From Flaccisagitta enflata (lineage: Eukaryota > Chaetognatha > Sagittoidea > Aphragmophora), in the NCBI GenBank assembly GCA_965153355.1, contig OZ231128.1, positions 46,314,001-46,378,000 on the forward strand: 64,000 nt of DNA, read 5' to 3'. The notes under the pieces were generated by a model. That model was not told where the DNA came from. It worked only from the letters and a program-made list of their open reading frames with translations, and did no database searches. Shown piece after piece: positions 38,199 to 50,583 of this stretch. The position numbers were made by a program, and so were the translations under genes. Each line of letters opens with the position of its first letter. Positions within the stretch are counted from its first letter, which is position 1.

Positions 38199-39015
38199 TT
38201 TGGTGAGACTGACATTTGGCTACTCTCTTTTAATGAGACTGACATTTGGCAAGTGGCTTATAACAAAATTGTCATTTGGCTACTCGCTTTTAATGAGACT
38301 GACATTTTGCAGCCGGCTTTTAACAATACTGTCATTTGGCTACTTGCTTTTAATGAACCTGACATTTGGCAATTGGCTTTTAACAATGCTATTATTTGGC
38401 TATTCGCTTTTAATAAGACTGACATTTTGCAGCTGGCTTTTTACAAAACTGTCACATGGCTACTCACTTTTAATGTAACTGACATTTGGCAACTGGCTTT
38501 TAACAAAACTATCATTTGGCTACTCGCTTTTAATGTAACTGACATTTGGCAACTGGCTTTTAATAAAACTATCATTTATCTACTTGCTTTTAATGAGACT
38601 GACATTTGGCAGCTGGCGTTTGACAAAAATGTCATTTGGCTACTCGCTTTTAATGTAACTGACATTTGGCAACTGGCTTTTAACAAAACTGTCATTTAGC
38701 TTTTTGCTTTTGATGAGATTGACATTTGGCAGCTGACTTTTAACGAAACTGTCATTTGGCTACTCGCTTTTAATGAGACTGACATTTGGCAGCTAGCTTT
38801 TAACAAAACTGTCATTTGGCTACTGGCTTTAAATGAAATTGATATTTGGCAACTGGCTTTTAACAAAAAAATTTATTCTGCCTCTCCCTTTAAAAAGGAC
38901 TGACATTTGGCAACTGGCTTTTAACGAAACTGTCATTTGGCTACTCGCTTTTAATGAGACTGACATATAGAAATTGGCTTTAAAACGAAACTGTCATTTG
39001 GCTACTCGCTTCTAA
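38199..39015 (+). repeat. 60-bp tandem array (two 30-bp halves), about 13 copies
   Basis: Unit: GACATTTGGCAACTGGCTTT + TAACAAAACT, then GTCATTTGGCTACTCGCTTT + TAATGAGACT; the two 30-bp halves are themselves about 75% alike. Because 60 is divisible by three, frames of 104 and 148 codons cross it as 20-residue repeats, but there is no start context or flanking gene. Confidence 0.92.
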
Positions 39016-39147
39016 CATTTTGGCTGCATTTTGTTGACATCGCCAAATCGATTCTCGTTGATGAGAGGCAATAGAAATCTAATTGAAGACGGCACCAAGA
39101 ATCCGGCAGTTACGCAACAACAACGGCGAAGCGCTGATAACAAAAAA

Positions 39148-39150
<3 letters not shown>

Positions 39151-39234
<84 letters not shown>

Positions 39235-39297
39235 AAAATCAGGACCAAAATCAGGAAAAACAGGCAAACAGGCAGGCAGACAGTCAGTCAGTCAGTC

Positions 39298-39328
<31 letters not shown>

Positions 39329-39345
39329 AAGACAGACAGGTAGGC
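39151..39345. repeat. (GA)n then (CAGA)n microsatellites
   Basis: About 41 GA units (39,151-39,232), then CAGT/CAGA units at 39,275-39,340. Confidence 0.95.
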
Positions 39346-39577
39346 AGGCAGGGATCAGTTTGTGTTGATGAAAAGGCATAAGAAAAACAATTTACCAATG
39401 TCAGTATTTCTCTATAGAAAAATCCAACAAATCAAGCAACATCTTGTTGCGCTATTGCGTCACACCACAGACCACTGACATAGTCTTCGCTTGTGTAAGA
39501 TACTGTGACGTGGCTTCAAAGGTAATCTGAATATTCATGCACCACAACGTGCCCACGTGGCTCAAGGCAACAGATAC

Positions 39578-39580
<3 letters not shown>

Positions 39581-39676
<96 letters not shown>

Positions 39677-39690
39677 CAGACAGACAGACA
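39581..39690. repeat. (GA)n then (CAGA)n
   Basis: About 45 GA units to 39,670 followed by a short CAGACACAGA stretch. Flanking CAGGTGTCCGTATATTC-like text recurs inverted at 39,889-39,915. Confidence 0.95.
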
Positions 39691-40016
39691 CATACTACCT
39701 AGCTCATGAATATACGGACACCTGAAAATGAGCATCAACTTTACAAAGGTGCTCTGCTTAAGTAAATTAAGTTACTGACCCCATATTGGTCGCATTTGAA
39801 AGTTTTTAAAAATTCTTTGAAATGGGCCTAATCTGGTGTCAGTAACTCAATTTGTTAAAAAGCAGCACCTGTTGAGGCTACTTTTCAAATGTCCGTATAT
39901 TCATAAGCTAGATGGTAGACAAGAATAGAGAGACAGACTAGAGGCAGGGGGGAACAGAGAGAGAGACAGACAGACCAACACAAAGACAGAGTCAGAGACA
40001 CAGTTAAAGAGAAAAG

Positions 40017-40215
40017 AACAAGGCCGGATACACGGCCATCAGTTGCAGACGGGTGGGCAGGGGCGGATAATTGCGTTTTTCCACTTTTCGACTCGTGCTG
40101 ACGGACGGACGGACAAACGGACGGACGGACCGACAGACAGACGAACGGACCGACGGATGGACCGACGGACGGATGGACAAAACCTCTTTTAGAGTTGCGT
40201 GTCCGCAACTAAAAA
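40017..40215 (+). mobile_element. ACGG element, A/B hybrid
   Basis: Type A start AACAAGGCCGGATACACGGC, but type B tag GTTGCAGAC, type B core phrase TTTCCACTTTTCGACTCG, ACGG units (40,099-40,180) and type B end CTCTTTTAGAGTTGCGTGTC with CGCAACTAAAAAAG. Confidence 0.85.
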
Positions 40216-41231
40216 AGAAACAGAGTATCTCTCCTTGGAGCGCCTCAAACGGACAAGCAGCATATGTAATGAGGAGATTGGATAGTTTACGGTGGTTGCT
40301 CAATGGTTGAGGTCATGTGGGGTTTCAGTATCTGAGTACGGGTGATTGTTCATTCGTGTGGTTCAGGCGAGCATGAAGGGTTAGGTTACAGCAGGCGGTC
40401 GCTGGTTGGTAAGAGGGTGTGAGGTGTCAGATTTGGATTCGTAATGATTTTTTATTGATAGATGACCTGTTGGGATTAATGACAGATATAATTTGATACC
40501 TGATGTTGAAAGCTTTCTCATCAATGGTGTCTGGTGGGGTTTGTAAAGTCAAGGGACCGGACATAGTGTCTCGCAATGGAGCTGCCTTAATGCCAATATA
40601 ATAGAAATAGCTACAAAATTACTCATTGGACAGCAAATTTTATACCTCATAGGCAGTCATGCCTTGACATCTTAACAGCGGGTGATTATTGAGAAAGTTT
40701 GTGTTTGTCATGTTGCATTACTGGTGCAGGTGGTTATTGATTAACCGCAATTGTTCTCTCAGGATGCAAAAGTAGCCGTTCATAACTTCATTGCAATGCA
40801 TAGGTGGAGAGAATTTTGTTTGGCCGGGTTGAATAACCTGGGCCTCGGGTCGATTTTGGCAAAAGGTATTTTTAGTTACGCTATGGTGGGTTTAGACGTT
40901 ATTAGGTTGTCTCTTCTTTTCCATCATGGGTGGATTTAGTAGAATTTGTTGAGGTGGCTCAGAGGATCTTGTTGGCATTTGGTGTTTCCCTCTCCATAGT
41001 GAAAAAGGTTCATCTTGTGAATGGTGGACAAGGTAAAAGCAGGAAGGGTAAATGAAAGAAGAACATAACAGCTGAAGAAGGAGAAGGGAAGGGTACGGCA
41101 AGAAAGGAAAGCGGGAAGCGGGATCTAAGGCGAAACGAAAAGCAGGGTAAAGAAAGCCGCTTGAAGGAATTTTTTGGTCAAGGGGCATCAGGAAGAGAAC
41201 AGCATGAGATGGAAGAATGGGAGCAAGGTGA
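40216..41231. other. Non-coding, nothing recognised
   Basis: G/T-rich sequence with repeated GGTGATTGTTCATT / GGTTATTGATTA phrases (40,335-40,745); no gene or element boundary is visible. Confidence 0.35.
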
Positions 41232-41700
41232 AATAGTCGCAAAAGCGTTAGATGGTCAGCGGTTCCCTTGCCCTGCCTAAGTAGGTTGTGCTTGAAGTTG
41301 AGGAAGGGAGCAGGGCAAAGGCCTATAACCTATGCTTTCATACATATGGGAAATTTTCTCCTCCTCCTTCTCCTCCTCCTCCGTCCATTCGTCCCTCCCT
41401 TGACTCAAATCCTAGCCTTGAGGCCCAAATCCCAGTCTTGAGGCCCAAATCCCAGATTCGAGGCCCAAATCCCAGCCTTGAGGCTCAAATCCCATCCTCA
41501 AGGCTCAAATCCCACCCTCGAGGCTGGTATTCAGGCCTCATTGGTGGGATTTGGGCCTCGAGAGTGGGATTTGAGCCTTGCGGATAGTATTTGAGCCTCA
41601 AGGCTGGGATTTGGGCCTCGAAACTAGGATTTGGGCCGCAAGACTGGGATTAGGGCCTTGAGGCTAGGATTTGAGTCAGGGGCGGACGGACAGATGGAGG
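41232..41700 (+). mobile_element. AGCGGCC-type element, 3' end missing
   Basis: Leader AATAGTCGCAAAAGCGTTAG and GGTCAGCGGTTCCCTTGCCC as at 8,527, GAGCAGGGCAAAGGCC, CCTATGCTTTCATACATATG. The core is 20-21-bp GAGGCCCAAATCCCAG units that invert near 41,535. The closing GCCGCTGCCC end is not found. Confidence 0.7.
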
Positions 41701-41885
41701 AGGAGAAGAAAGGCAAGGTGAGAAAGCAAGAGAAAGGAGAAAATCTCGGTTGAGGTGGGATAAAATATGAAAGCTCGAGAGGGGCAAGGACAGCCCAGCG
41801 ACAACGGTGAAGAAGAAGTAGGGAGACAACAAGGGAGAGAGGGGCTAAGAAGAAGAGGACGATGGGATATGAAGAACAGGTCTAT

Positions 41886-42017
41886 GAGTCGCGGACTCGC
41901 AACTCTAGCACTCGCTGTGTCGGTCGGTCGGTAACCAAAACAAAATGCGAGCGTTTTTATTGCTATTCCGCTCCTGCCCACCCGTCCGCGACTTAGGGGG
42001 AGTGTATACGGCCTTGT
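41886..42017 (-). mobile_element. ACGG element, short
   Basis: GTCGCGGACTCGCAACTCTA, GTCGGTCGGTCGGTAACC, GCTCCTGCCCACCCGTCCGC, GACTTAGGGGGAGTGTATAC, GGCCTTGTT. Tags GTCGCGGAC and GTCCGCGAC are exact inverse complements, different from type A. Confidence 0.82.
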
Positions 42018-42385
42018 TGATGGTGGGAAGAGAAACGAGAATTAGTATGCTTGGGGCAAAAAAGATACAGTTACAGAGGACCACCGCTAAAGCACACCCG
42101 CCATTAAGGCGATTCCTATAGGGCATTCAACTTGCAGTCCATAGAAGATTTTGTAGTTATTTCAATATTAGCAATAATTTCACCGGCAGCTTACCTATAA
42201 ACTATAATTTTACCCATATCCTTGGTGAGCGCTCTAGTGAAGCTCGACTGTATGAAGAAGATTCACAAGAATCGGAAGAGGGAATGAGAGTGTTGAGATT
42301 GGGTAGGTTTGAGATGAATAGACATCGAGGATAAGAGACAAAGAAATTGAGTATAGGCTGTCAGGAAATCTGCAGGTATTGGAGA

Positions 42386-42568
42386 AACAAGGCCGGATAC
42401 CGGGCAACCTTTGTCGCGGATGGGTGGGCAGGGGCAGTGACGTATGGGGCTAGTTGGGTACTTTATCAGGAGTGGCGAAGCGAATAACACGCTAAATTGG
42501 CAGATGCGATCGACCGTCGGACGCACAGACAAAAAAACGGCTTATAGAGACGCGTGACCATACTTAAA
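42386..42568 (+). mobile_element. ACGG element, diverged
   Basis: AACAAGGCCGGATACCGGGC, tag GTCGCGGATG, GGTGGGCAGGGGCAGTGACG, GACCGTCGGACGCACAGAC, ACGGCTTATAGAGACGCGTG, ACCATACTTAAAA. The (ACGG)n core is nearly lost. Confidence 0.7.
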
Positions 42569-42744
42569 ACGATTTTGTTTGGGGTAGGCTGGAGAGGAGG
42601 GGCAAAGAATCGGATGTAGGTTGTCCTACAAATAGTCTGCAGGCATGGGGAAAAGAGGGAAAAGAGGATTTTGTTTGGAACATGCCGGTATAGTAGGGGG
42701 AGAGATACTAAAAATGCATGAAAATGATTAGACAAGGAGGTAGA

Positions 42745-42748
<4 letters not shown>

Positions 42749-42838
<90 letters not shown>
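42749..42838. repeat. (GA)n microsatellite
   Basis: About 45 GA units. Confidence 0.95.
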
Positions 42839-42842
<4 letters not shown>

Positions 42843-42908
42843 GATTAGGAATGAAAAGTGATTAGTGGTGTTAAGCTATAAATATTTGCACTCGCGTGAG
42901 AAGAAACA

Positions 42909-43993
<1,085 letters not shown>

Positions 43994-44187
43994 ACAAGGC
44001 CGGATACACGGATACCCGCGTGCGGGTGGGCAGGGGCTGTAGTTGAGGTCACTTGATCACGTGGGTAGGAGCTGTGAGGCCCAAGACCGCAAAAAAACAA
44101 AAAAAGTAAAGTGTGACGGACGGTCGGACCAAGGGACCAACAAGGCGGGGTGTAGACTGTAGAGTCGCGTAGCACGCGACCAAAAAG
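43994..44187 (+). mobile_element. ACGG element, type A
   Basis: AACAAGGCCGGATACACGGA, CGCGTGCGGGTGGGCAGGGG, TTGATCACGTGGGTAGGAGC, GTGTGACGGACGG, GCGGGGTGTAGACTGTAGAG, GTCGCGTAGCACGCGACC with AAAAA. Confidence 0.85.
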
Positions 44188-44810
44188 TGTTACCCTACAT
44201 CCATACAGCGCGGTAAGATATAAAGGACGGGCTGCTAAAAGGGCTCTAGCGCGGATAATAAAGGTGGCCAGAGACAGAGTTGGATATTGCAATGATGCAG
44301 TACAGGATGCACTGTCAGAATTAGGATTAATTGTAACATCATTCAACGACCATAAGTCTGCTTGTTATTGGAATATCAAAATATCAGCAGTTGACGAGCT
44401 GAGGATTGGATGGACTGTATGAGCAGTTGAAAAGTGGATGAACTGAATGAGCTAATTAGTTGAGAAGTGGGTGAACAGAATGAGCAGTAGAGTCGAGTAG
44501 TGGGTGAACTGAATGAAAAGTTGAGTCGAGAAGTGGGTGAACTGAATATGCAGTATAGAGATCATGACGATGAAGCGATGAACCGGGTGAGCTGAGTTCA
44601 TGGACAAAATGTTAAATGAGCGGTCAAATAACTCTTCGCTGATGCAATATGGATATGCAGTAGATCCTCAAAACCTCTCATAGTTCCAAACATGTGAACA
44701 AAGCCCAGATGATGGCTTGATATTGGGCTCGAGATCAAAATAATCCTCGAGGGTAGTGGTGCAAAATGAGATAATGGTTCTTTTTCCCACACGCATGGGT
44801 TTTGGTCTCT
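44188..44810. other. Non-coding; imperfect GTGGGTGAACTGAATGAG repeats
   Basis: 44,395-44,600 has about six 25-33-bp units with GTGGGTGAACTGAATGAGCA. Nothing else is recognised. Confidence 0.6.
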
Positions 44811-44814
44811 CTCG

Positions 44815-44855
<41 letters not shown>
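44811..44855. repeat. (CT)n microsatellite
   Basis: Short CT run preceded by CTCTCGCTCTCG. An ACGG-type tail fragment (AAGTCGCATGCACGTGAC) follows at 44,874. Confidence 0.9.
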
Positions 44856-44860
<5 letters not shown>

Positions 44861-44941
44861 CTCTCCACTGTTTTAAGTCGCATGCACGTGACCATATAAA
44901 AAGAGTCTATAAAAGTCACAAAAACTCACATTATTTGTTCG

Positions 44942-45128
44942 TTTTAGTCGCCTGCTTCTCGACTTTACACCCGGCTTTGTCCGTCCGCCTGTCCATCTGT
45001 CAGTCAATCAGTTTGTCCTCTTTTTTTTTTTTTTTTTTTTGTTTTTTGGGTGCCCAAATAATCTAATAACTCAAAAACGGCCCCGTCCACCCGCAGGCGA
45101 CTGGGGTAGCCGCGTATCCGGGCTTGTT
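44942..45128 (-). mobile_element. ACGG element, type A with GTCGCCTGC tag
   Basis: Plus-strand order: AGTCGCCTGCTTCTCGACTT, ACCCGGCTTTGTCCGTCCGC, a T tract, CCGTCCACCCGCAGGCGACT, GGGGTAGCCGCGTATCC, GGGCTTGTT. The tag differs from ordinary type A (CC for CG), yet the same change is present at both ends. Confidence 0.85.
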
Positions 45129-45138
45129 TTTTTCTCTG

Positions 45139-45369
45139 TCAGTTTATTGCCGAGGCACTTCTTTTTCTAGCCTGTCTTGCTAACTTTCCCTGGGGCCATA
45201 TGTTTGTGATGCTTGAGGCATAGACTGCCTTGTATGCGGCCACGAATAGTCTCTGATCGTACCCGTGCTTGTCACAGGACATACCCACAGCCTGAGCACA
45301 GGCATCGGTGAAGGGGAGCAAAAAGCTCAGGAACATCCAAGCCATTTTCAAGCCCGACAGCAACTTCAA
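45139..45369 (-). CDS. Unassigned 76-codon ORF (doubtful)
   Basis: A minus-strand frame from ATG 45,369 with normal-looking composition: a hydrophobic start (KMAWMFLSFLLPFTDACAQA) followed by YDQRLFVAAYKAVYASSITN and a Lys/Arg-rich end. It lies next to GCCCGAC repeats and ACGG elements. I do not recognise a family. It could be a fragment of a transposon protein, an exon, or chance. Confidence 0.2.
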   Translation of the reverse strand: MKLLSGLKMAWMFLSFLLPFTDACAQAVGMSCDKHGYDQRLFVAAYKAVYASSITNIWPQGKLARQARKRSASAIN

Positions 45370-45775
45370 GCCCGACGTAATAAACCTATGTTTTGCACTC
45401 TCTACTAAGCTTTTTTACAACAATAATTAAGCCTTTTATGCTCCAGCTAGCTCTTTGAAACCAAAAACAACTTGTTTTTTAAACTTTTTCATTTTTCTTT
45501 TTTTTTTCTCATCTTATTCTACTTTTTTTCTCTTCTTCCTTTCCTTCTTATCAATCTTTATATTAGATTTTCAGCCCGACAAACAGGGCTGTCCATGGAC
45601 GGCCTGGATGTCCTTTGTCCTACATCGATGAGCACAGGTGCGCACACTTGCTTACAACTCGCATCCCATGCACTCCCATGCCATGAGATCAACGAGTGAG
45701 ATGGCTATTGAGAAATAAAAAAGCTTTTGCTGCTGTTTACGCCACTGACAGACAATTCTTGTTGTTTGCATTTTT
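45370..45775. other. Non-coding; GCCCGACA phrases
   Basis: CAGCCCGACAAACAGGGCTG at 45,570 recalls the 34,258-34,383 element. The rest is T-rich. Confidence 0.35.
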
Positions 45776-46087
45776 AAATGCGACCATCAGATCAGGAACG
45801 CATCTTTATATATGAGGGTATTCTCATCCGTTTGTACGTCAGTCCGTCGGTCCATCAATAAGTCTGTTATGCCCCTTCGAAAAACACAGTTCTCGGCGCT
45901 TTTGGCCATGTCGATGTGACAGTGTAACACGCTAAAAAACTATTCTAGATGTTTTGAGAGCCTCCTTTGCTACTCTGTTTATCTGTCCGTTTGTCCATCC
46001 GTCTCTCCATTCATGTCATATGTTTAGCGCCAAATTCAATACATGTTAAGAACAATTCCGGACGCATCTTTGCCTTATCGGGCTTGT
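45776..46087 (-). mobile_element. ACGG element, type D
   Basis: AATGCGACCATCAGATCAGG with AACGCATC hairpin, TCTTTATATATGAGG, GTCAGTCCGTCGGTCC, TATGCCCCTTCGAAAAACAC, TTCCGGACGCATCTTTGCCT, CGGGCTTGTTT. The hairpin arm has one change against the 5' tag CGGACGCATC. Confidence 0.78.
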
Positions 46088-46200
46088 TTCTTTATTGTTC
46101 CATATAGGTTTTATGTTGTTCAATAAATTGCAAAAGTAGTGGGACTTAACGTAAATGTTGCACCCAGACAAATGAGAGACTTGTGTACATTAAGTCATAT

Positions 46201-46322
<122 letters not shown>

Positions 46323-46511
46323 TACGACGTCGTCCATCTATTTAAGTAGTATTAAGAAGTCGTTGGGCGACGGAGTGATAAGACTTTTGTATAGAGGCGC
46401 GTGAAAAGAGGTGGGTGCCTTTATGGTCGTTATTTGCAGGTGATCATCATGATACTCGATGATCATCTGTGTCTGAGTCCGAGATGAGTTCTCTCCCGCT
46501 GCGCCCGCATG

Positions 46512-46547
<36 letters not shown>

Positions 46548-46857
46548 TCGATCTGATTTTTCTTCGAAAAAAAACCCAATAACAAGAAATTAAAAGAAAT
46601 GCCGTCGAGACCATAGATCAACTTACCTCGCTCAACTCAATGGTCTCAAACATCTCGGATTATAATCATTATAAATATTTCGGATTATAAGCAAACAACT
46701 GAACAAACAAACAAACATACATTGTAAATATTCACATCTCTATTTCTGTTGTACATATTTTGAACACTTGGATTACATTTACACTCCTTTCTGCTAATCC
46801 CACATTTACTTCGCCGATCATTTGGACATTCCCTAAATTACCGTAACGTGAAAAAGA

Positions 46858-47545
46858 ATGACAGCCTCGATACTGTCACTTTTCGTGTATCTCACAACAA
46901 ACGTCATGTCTACTCCAGTGCTCAAGCTACTCGACAGTGGCCCAGTAGATCGAATTGTCCATTTAAAGACCATATGTGACGCACTCGGGATATCGACATC
47001 GGCAAAAACAAAAAAGCCCGATCTTAAAGACTTCATTGCCAATCACATAGTGATAAAGCCTGAAAGTGAATCACAAATTCGCGAAATGATAATTAAGATT
47101 AACGAAGAAGCCAAAAAACAGAAAACAGAATCAGTTTCCAGTCAGCCTGTTTCCAATACCGATGACGTTTCATCATCCACATTGATCAAACCAACACAAG
47201 CTACACCGCCATCATCAACACCATCACCAGCCCCAGCTGCATCACCATCACCAGCTCCAGCTGCATCACTCTCATCACCAACCCAACTGTCACCGCCACC
47301 ACCATTATCGTCCGTAATCCAACTTGATTCACAGATTTCTCTCTTTGACACGCCAACAAAAGAAACGGCCAGCCCAGAGACACCGACACTTGACGAGTCT
47401 GTTTTAATGGATTATAGTGAGTCAGTCAATCCACAAATTGAGCATAAGCGAAAATTGCCCGAGGAAACAGACAAAGACGCCGTAACCACAGATAAAAGAA
47501 TTCGCTTTGACTACAGCAATGACGACGTTCGCGATTTAGTGCATG
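46858..47545 (+). CDS. Non-LTR retrotransposon ORF1, 3'-truncated
   Basis: The frame is open from ATG 46,858 to TAA 47,587 (243 codons). Residues 29-63 (RIVHLKTICDALGISTS, then LKDFIANHI) look like a SAP-type helix-turn-helix, a DNA/RNA-binding motif. A Pro/Ser/Ala-rich linker (residues 115-155) and an acidic, Lys-containing tail follow. I assign it as ORF1 because a reverse transcriptase frame on the same strand overlaps its end and continues downstream. The last 15 or so codons seem to be the reverse transcriptase sequence read in the wrong frame, so the native end of ORF1 is missing. It is probably an RNA-binding protein of the retrotransposon; a host gene is less likely given the direct fusion. 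Confidence 0.6.
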
Positions 47546-48941
47546 GCGCATCCTCAGAAAACTCAACTCAAACCTTACAGCGGAAATAAAAACCAGGTTT
47601 GGGAAAACAAGGCAAATTGAAATGGAAATCGGGGGCAAACAAGGCTCCCGATTAACTGGAAGAATGTTTGCTAAAATGATGGACACTCTCGCGGAGGAGC
47701 TCCAAGGCGAAGGATTCCAGGTCACACCAGAATTCCTTATAGCTGTCCTGCTCTGGGTAGATGACGTAGTATCCTCTGCCGTAGGAGAGGAAGATCAAAA
47801 ATCCATCCTAGAAAAAATAAACGAATTTGCCATTAAGCACAAAATAAAATGGGGGCAAGAAAAATGCAATGTCATGAGAGTAGGAAAACATAAGGGAGAA
47901 AAAACAGAGTGGAGAGTAGGAGAGATGCCGATATTGGAAACAGACAAGTATAAATACCTTGGGGATATCATAACAAGTAATGGAAAAAATATGGAAAACT
48001 TAAATGCCAGAAGAATAAAATTACAGGGATCAACTATACTCATTAACACAGTAGCATCAAGTGAAGTCCTTAACAAAATTGAGACATCCGTCCTACTAGA
48101 GATGCATGAGAAAAAAGGCATTAGTAGTTTACTGACTAACGCAGAATCATGGGATCTAAGTAAAGCTGAAGAAGAGGAGCTCGAAAAAATAGAGATACGA
48201 TCAATCAAGGATCTCTTTAATCTCCCACTTCAAACTCCAACTGTTTCCATTATATATACTTTTGGTACTCTTTTCACAAAACAAAGAGTTGACAAGATCT
48301 TGCTTTTGTATTTGCACAAAATGCTACTTGAAAGCGAAGATGACATGCCAAAACAAATGTTCAAAAAGTTACATGACGTAGACGTTGGTTGGGCAAAGAA
48401 AATAAAAACTCTTCTTGAATATTATGATCTCCCAACAGAGATAACGGAAGTTGAAAAAATACCTCCAGGCGAATGGATCTACAAAGTAAAAGTAAAAATA
48501 GAAGAAAAGAACAAAGAAAGACTCTGGGAAGAATGCCATAAAACCGAAGATGGTATCAGGAAAGTGAAGACAAAAACATCATCAATAGTCCAAAAACTCG
48601 AGAATCCAGCTTACAAACGACAACCAGATCCCATCATCAAAACAATGACAAAACAACAAACAAGAACAATGATTGTTTCCCGTTATGGCATGCTCAAATG
48701 CGGGAAAAATTGGGGAGGCAGTGTAAAGAAAATTTGTGAAAAATGTAATTGTATAGATAGTGAAAATCATCGTTTGAATGATTGTATAATATGGAAAGAC
48801 CACAATCTATATGACAATCATAGAAAAGTAAATTTCGATCAAATTTATTCTGATGATGAACAAGCTGTAAAAGACCTTATGCCACACATTGAAAAATTAT
48901 GGAATGTAAAAACAGGACATGGGTCGATGAACTCACACTAA
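47540..48941 (+). CDS. Non-LTR retrotransposon ORF2, C-terminal reverse transcriptase part
   Basis: The frame is open from about 47,530 to TAA at 48,941; the first ATG is at 47,622. Upstream of that ATG the same frame reads SAWRILRKLNSNLTAEIKT, then RFGKTRQIEMEIGGKQGS, a typical approach to reverse transcriptase motif B. Motif C follows as LLWVDDVV (catalytic Asp pair), then the YKYLGDII block, a helical thumb region and a C-terminal CCHC knuckle (CEKC, x7, H, x4, C). The endonuclease domain and the fingers and first catalytic Asp of the RT are absent, so the copy cannot be active. Intact elements have ORF2 about twice this length. It resembles LINE RTs of cnidarians and other invertebrates, but the clade is not fixed. 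Confidence 0.85.
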
Positions 48942-48971
48942 CTGCTCTCGATGTGTCTGCCTATCGGTCCG

Positions 48972-49092
<121 letters not shown>

Positions 49093-49356
49093 GATTAAGA
49101 ACTATAACTGATGTTATTTCGAAGTACTGTACTCACTATTTAATTTGAATGTTATTTATACTTTTTTGTTGCATTTTTTCCTCAATTGTACTTTTGTACA
49201 GCTCAAACATGTATTTGATGGTGTGTTAATCACATTATTGAGCATTAAAATCAATCAATCAATCAATCTCTCTCTCTCTCAGCCGTCGGCCTACCGGCCT
49301 TCATGGCGTCAGTTGGGGGGAAAGAGAGAGAGAGAGCGTGAGAGGAAGGAACGGAA

Positions 49357-49357
49357 A

Positions 49358-49433
<76 letters not shown>

Positions 49434-49520
49434 AAGAAATAAAGAAAGAAAAAATGAAAGAAAGAATGAGAGAAAGAAAGTGAGAAAGAAAGGAAGAAAG
49501 AAAGAAAGGAGAAAGATAGG
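49357..49520. repeat. (GAAA)n microsatellite
   Basis: Pure GAAA to about 49,428, then GAAAGAAT/GAAAGTGA variants to about 49,520, shortly after the LINE tail. Confidence 0.95.
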
Positions 49521-49994
49521 AGAAAGAAGGGACACACTTAGAGACACCTACATACAACAACTGACCGCCAGAAAGACAAACAGTTAATCTGATATACAGA
49601 CAAAGACACAAATTCAGGCGATAAGTCAGTCAGCCAGAAATAGAACGAGAGAAAGGACATCGAACGGTAAGAAAAACGAATAAGGCAGAGAGAAATCAGG
49701 CCGGCCAGTTTGTGAGGGGAATGCAGTAGAGGCCATTTGGAGGCGTCAGTAATGACTTTTTAGTTTGATGAGACCTCTGATTGGGAATATCGCGCAATAC
49801 CGAACCATTGCTTGCATATAAACCCTATACAAAAGGATTTTCATTGATTAACTTTCTATACATTTGTAATTGTATTATATATATTTGTACATTCATACAT
49901 TATTTGTATTTGTACTCCGTTCATTCTCTACATATATTCTCTAGTTTATACATTTTTACATTGGTATTTCATGCACTTCTGACGCTAAGGTCTA
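49521..49994. other. Non-coding, AT-rich
   Basis: ACAGACAAAGACAC phrases, then TATATTTGTACATTC-like short repeats (49,860-49,960). No gene is seen. Confidence 0.4.
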
Positions 49995-50583
49995 CTATCT
50001 AGAACATAAGTATATCGACAGTATGGGGATTGAATAATCTATCAGTATGGGAATCATAAAAAACCTCCAAAAAATGATAGATACTTAATATTACATCTTT
50101 GGCGTTCAACAACAAACTGTATATAGATTTTCTAAGCATTTTTACAAAAATGCTGAGAATAGATCATGATTACTCTCCCTCATAAAATTTTATTTTAAAA
50201 AATTCCTAAGTGTAGGCTATGTTCTCCCTTTTGCTTCAGTTGCAATCCTAATGACTTTGAGAGGTTGAAATCAACCAAGAAAATGCAACAAAGGTGTTGG
50301 GCGCTGTAATGAGGACGAAAAATAGGGTGGAAAAAACCTCCAATCTATCTGAAAAGAGACTTGGTATCTTGTAAAGAAACTAGATGCATTTTTTTTTTTG
50401 ATTGGAGTATCAATCTTGTTTTGCTTGTCATTTCTAAACGGCTTGAGCTAAAAGGATGCGATTTGCGGCATTTGGTCAGAAATTCAAAGTAGTTTCGGAA
50501 TCTCACTGATTTTTATGTAATTTTTTTATTCTTTATAGAGTTATTGCTTTAAATGCCTGTCGATATACATATGTTCTAGATAG
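49995..50583. mobile_element. Tc1/mariner-like MITE (589 bp)
   Basis: Ends CTATCTAGAACATAAGTATA and inverse TATGTTCTAGATAG, TA at 49,993-49,994 and 50,584-50,585. Same family as 6,587-8,214. Confidence 0.9.
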
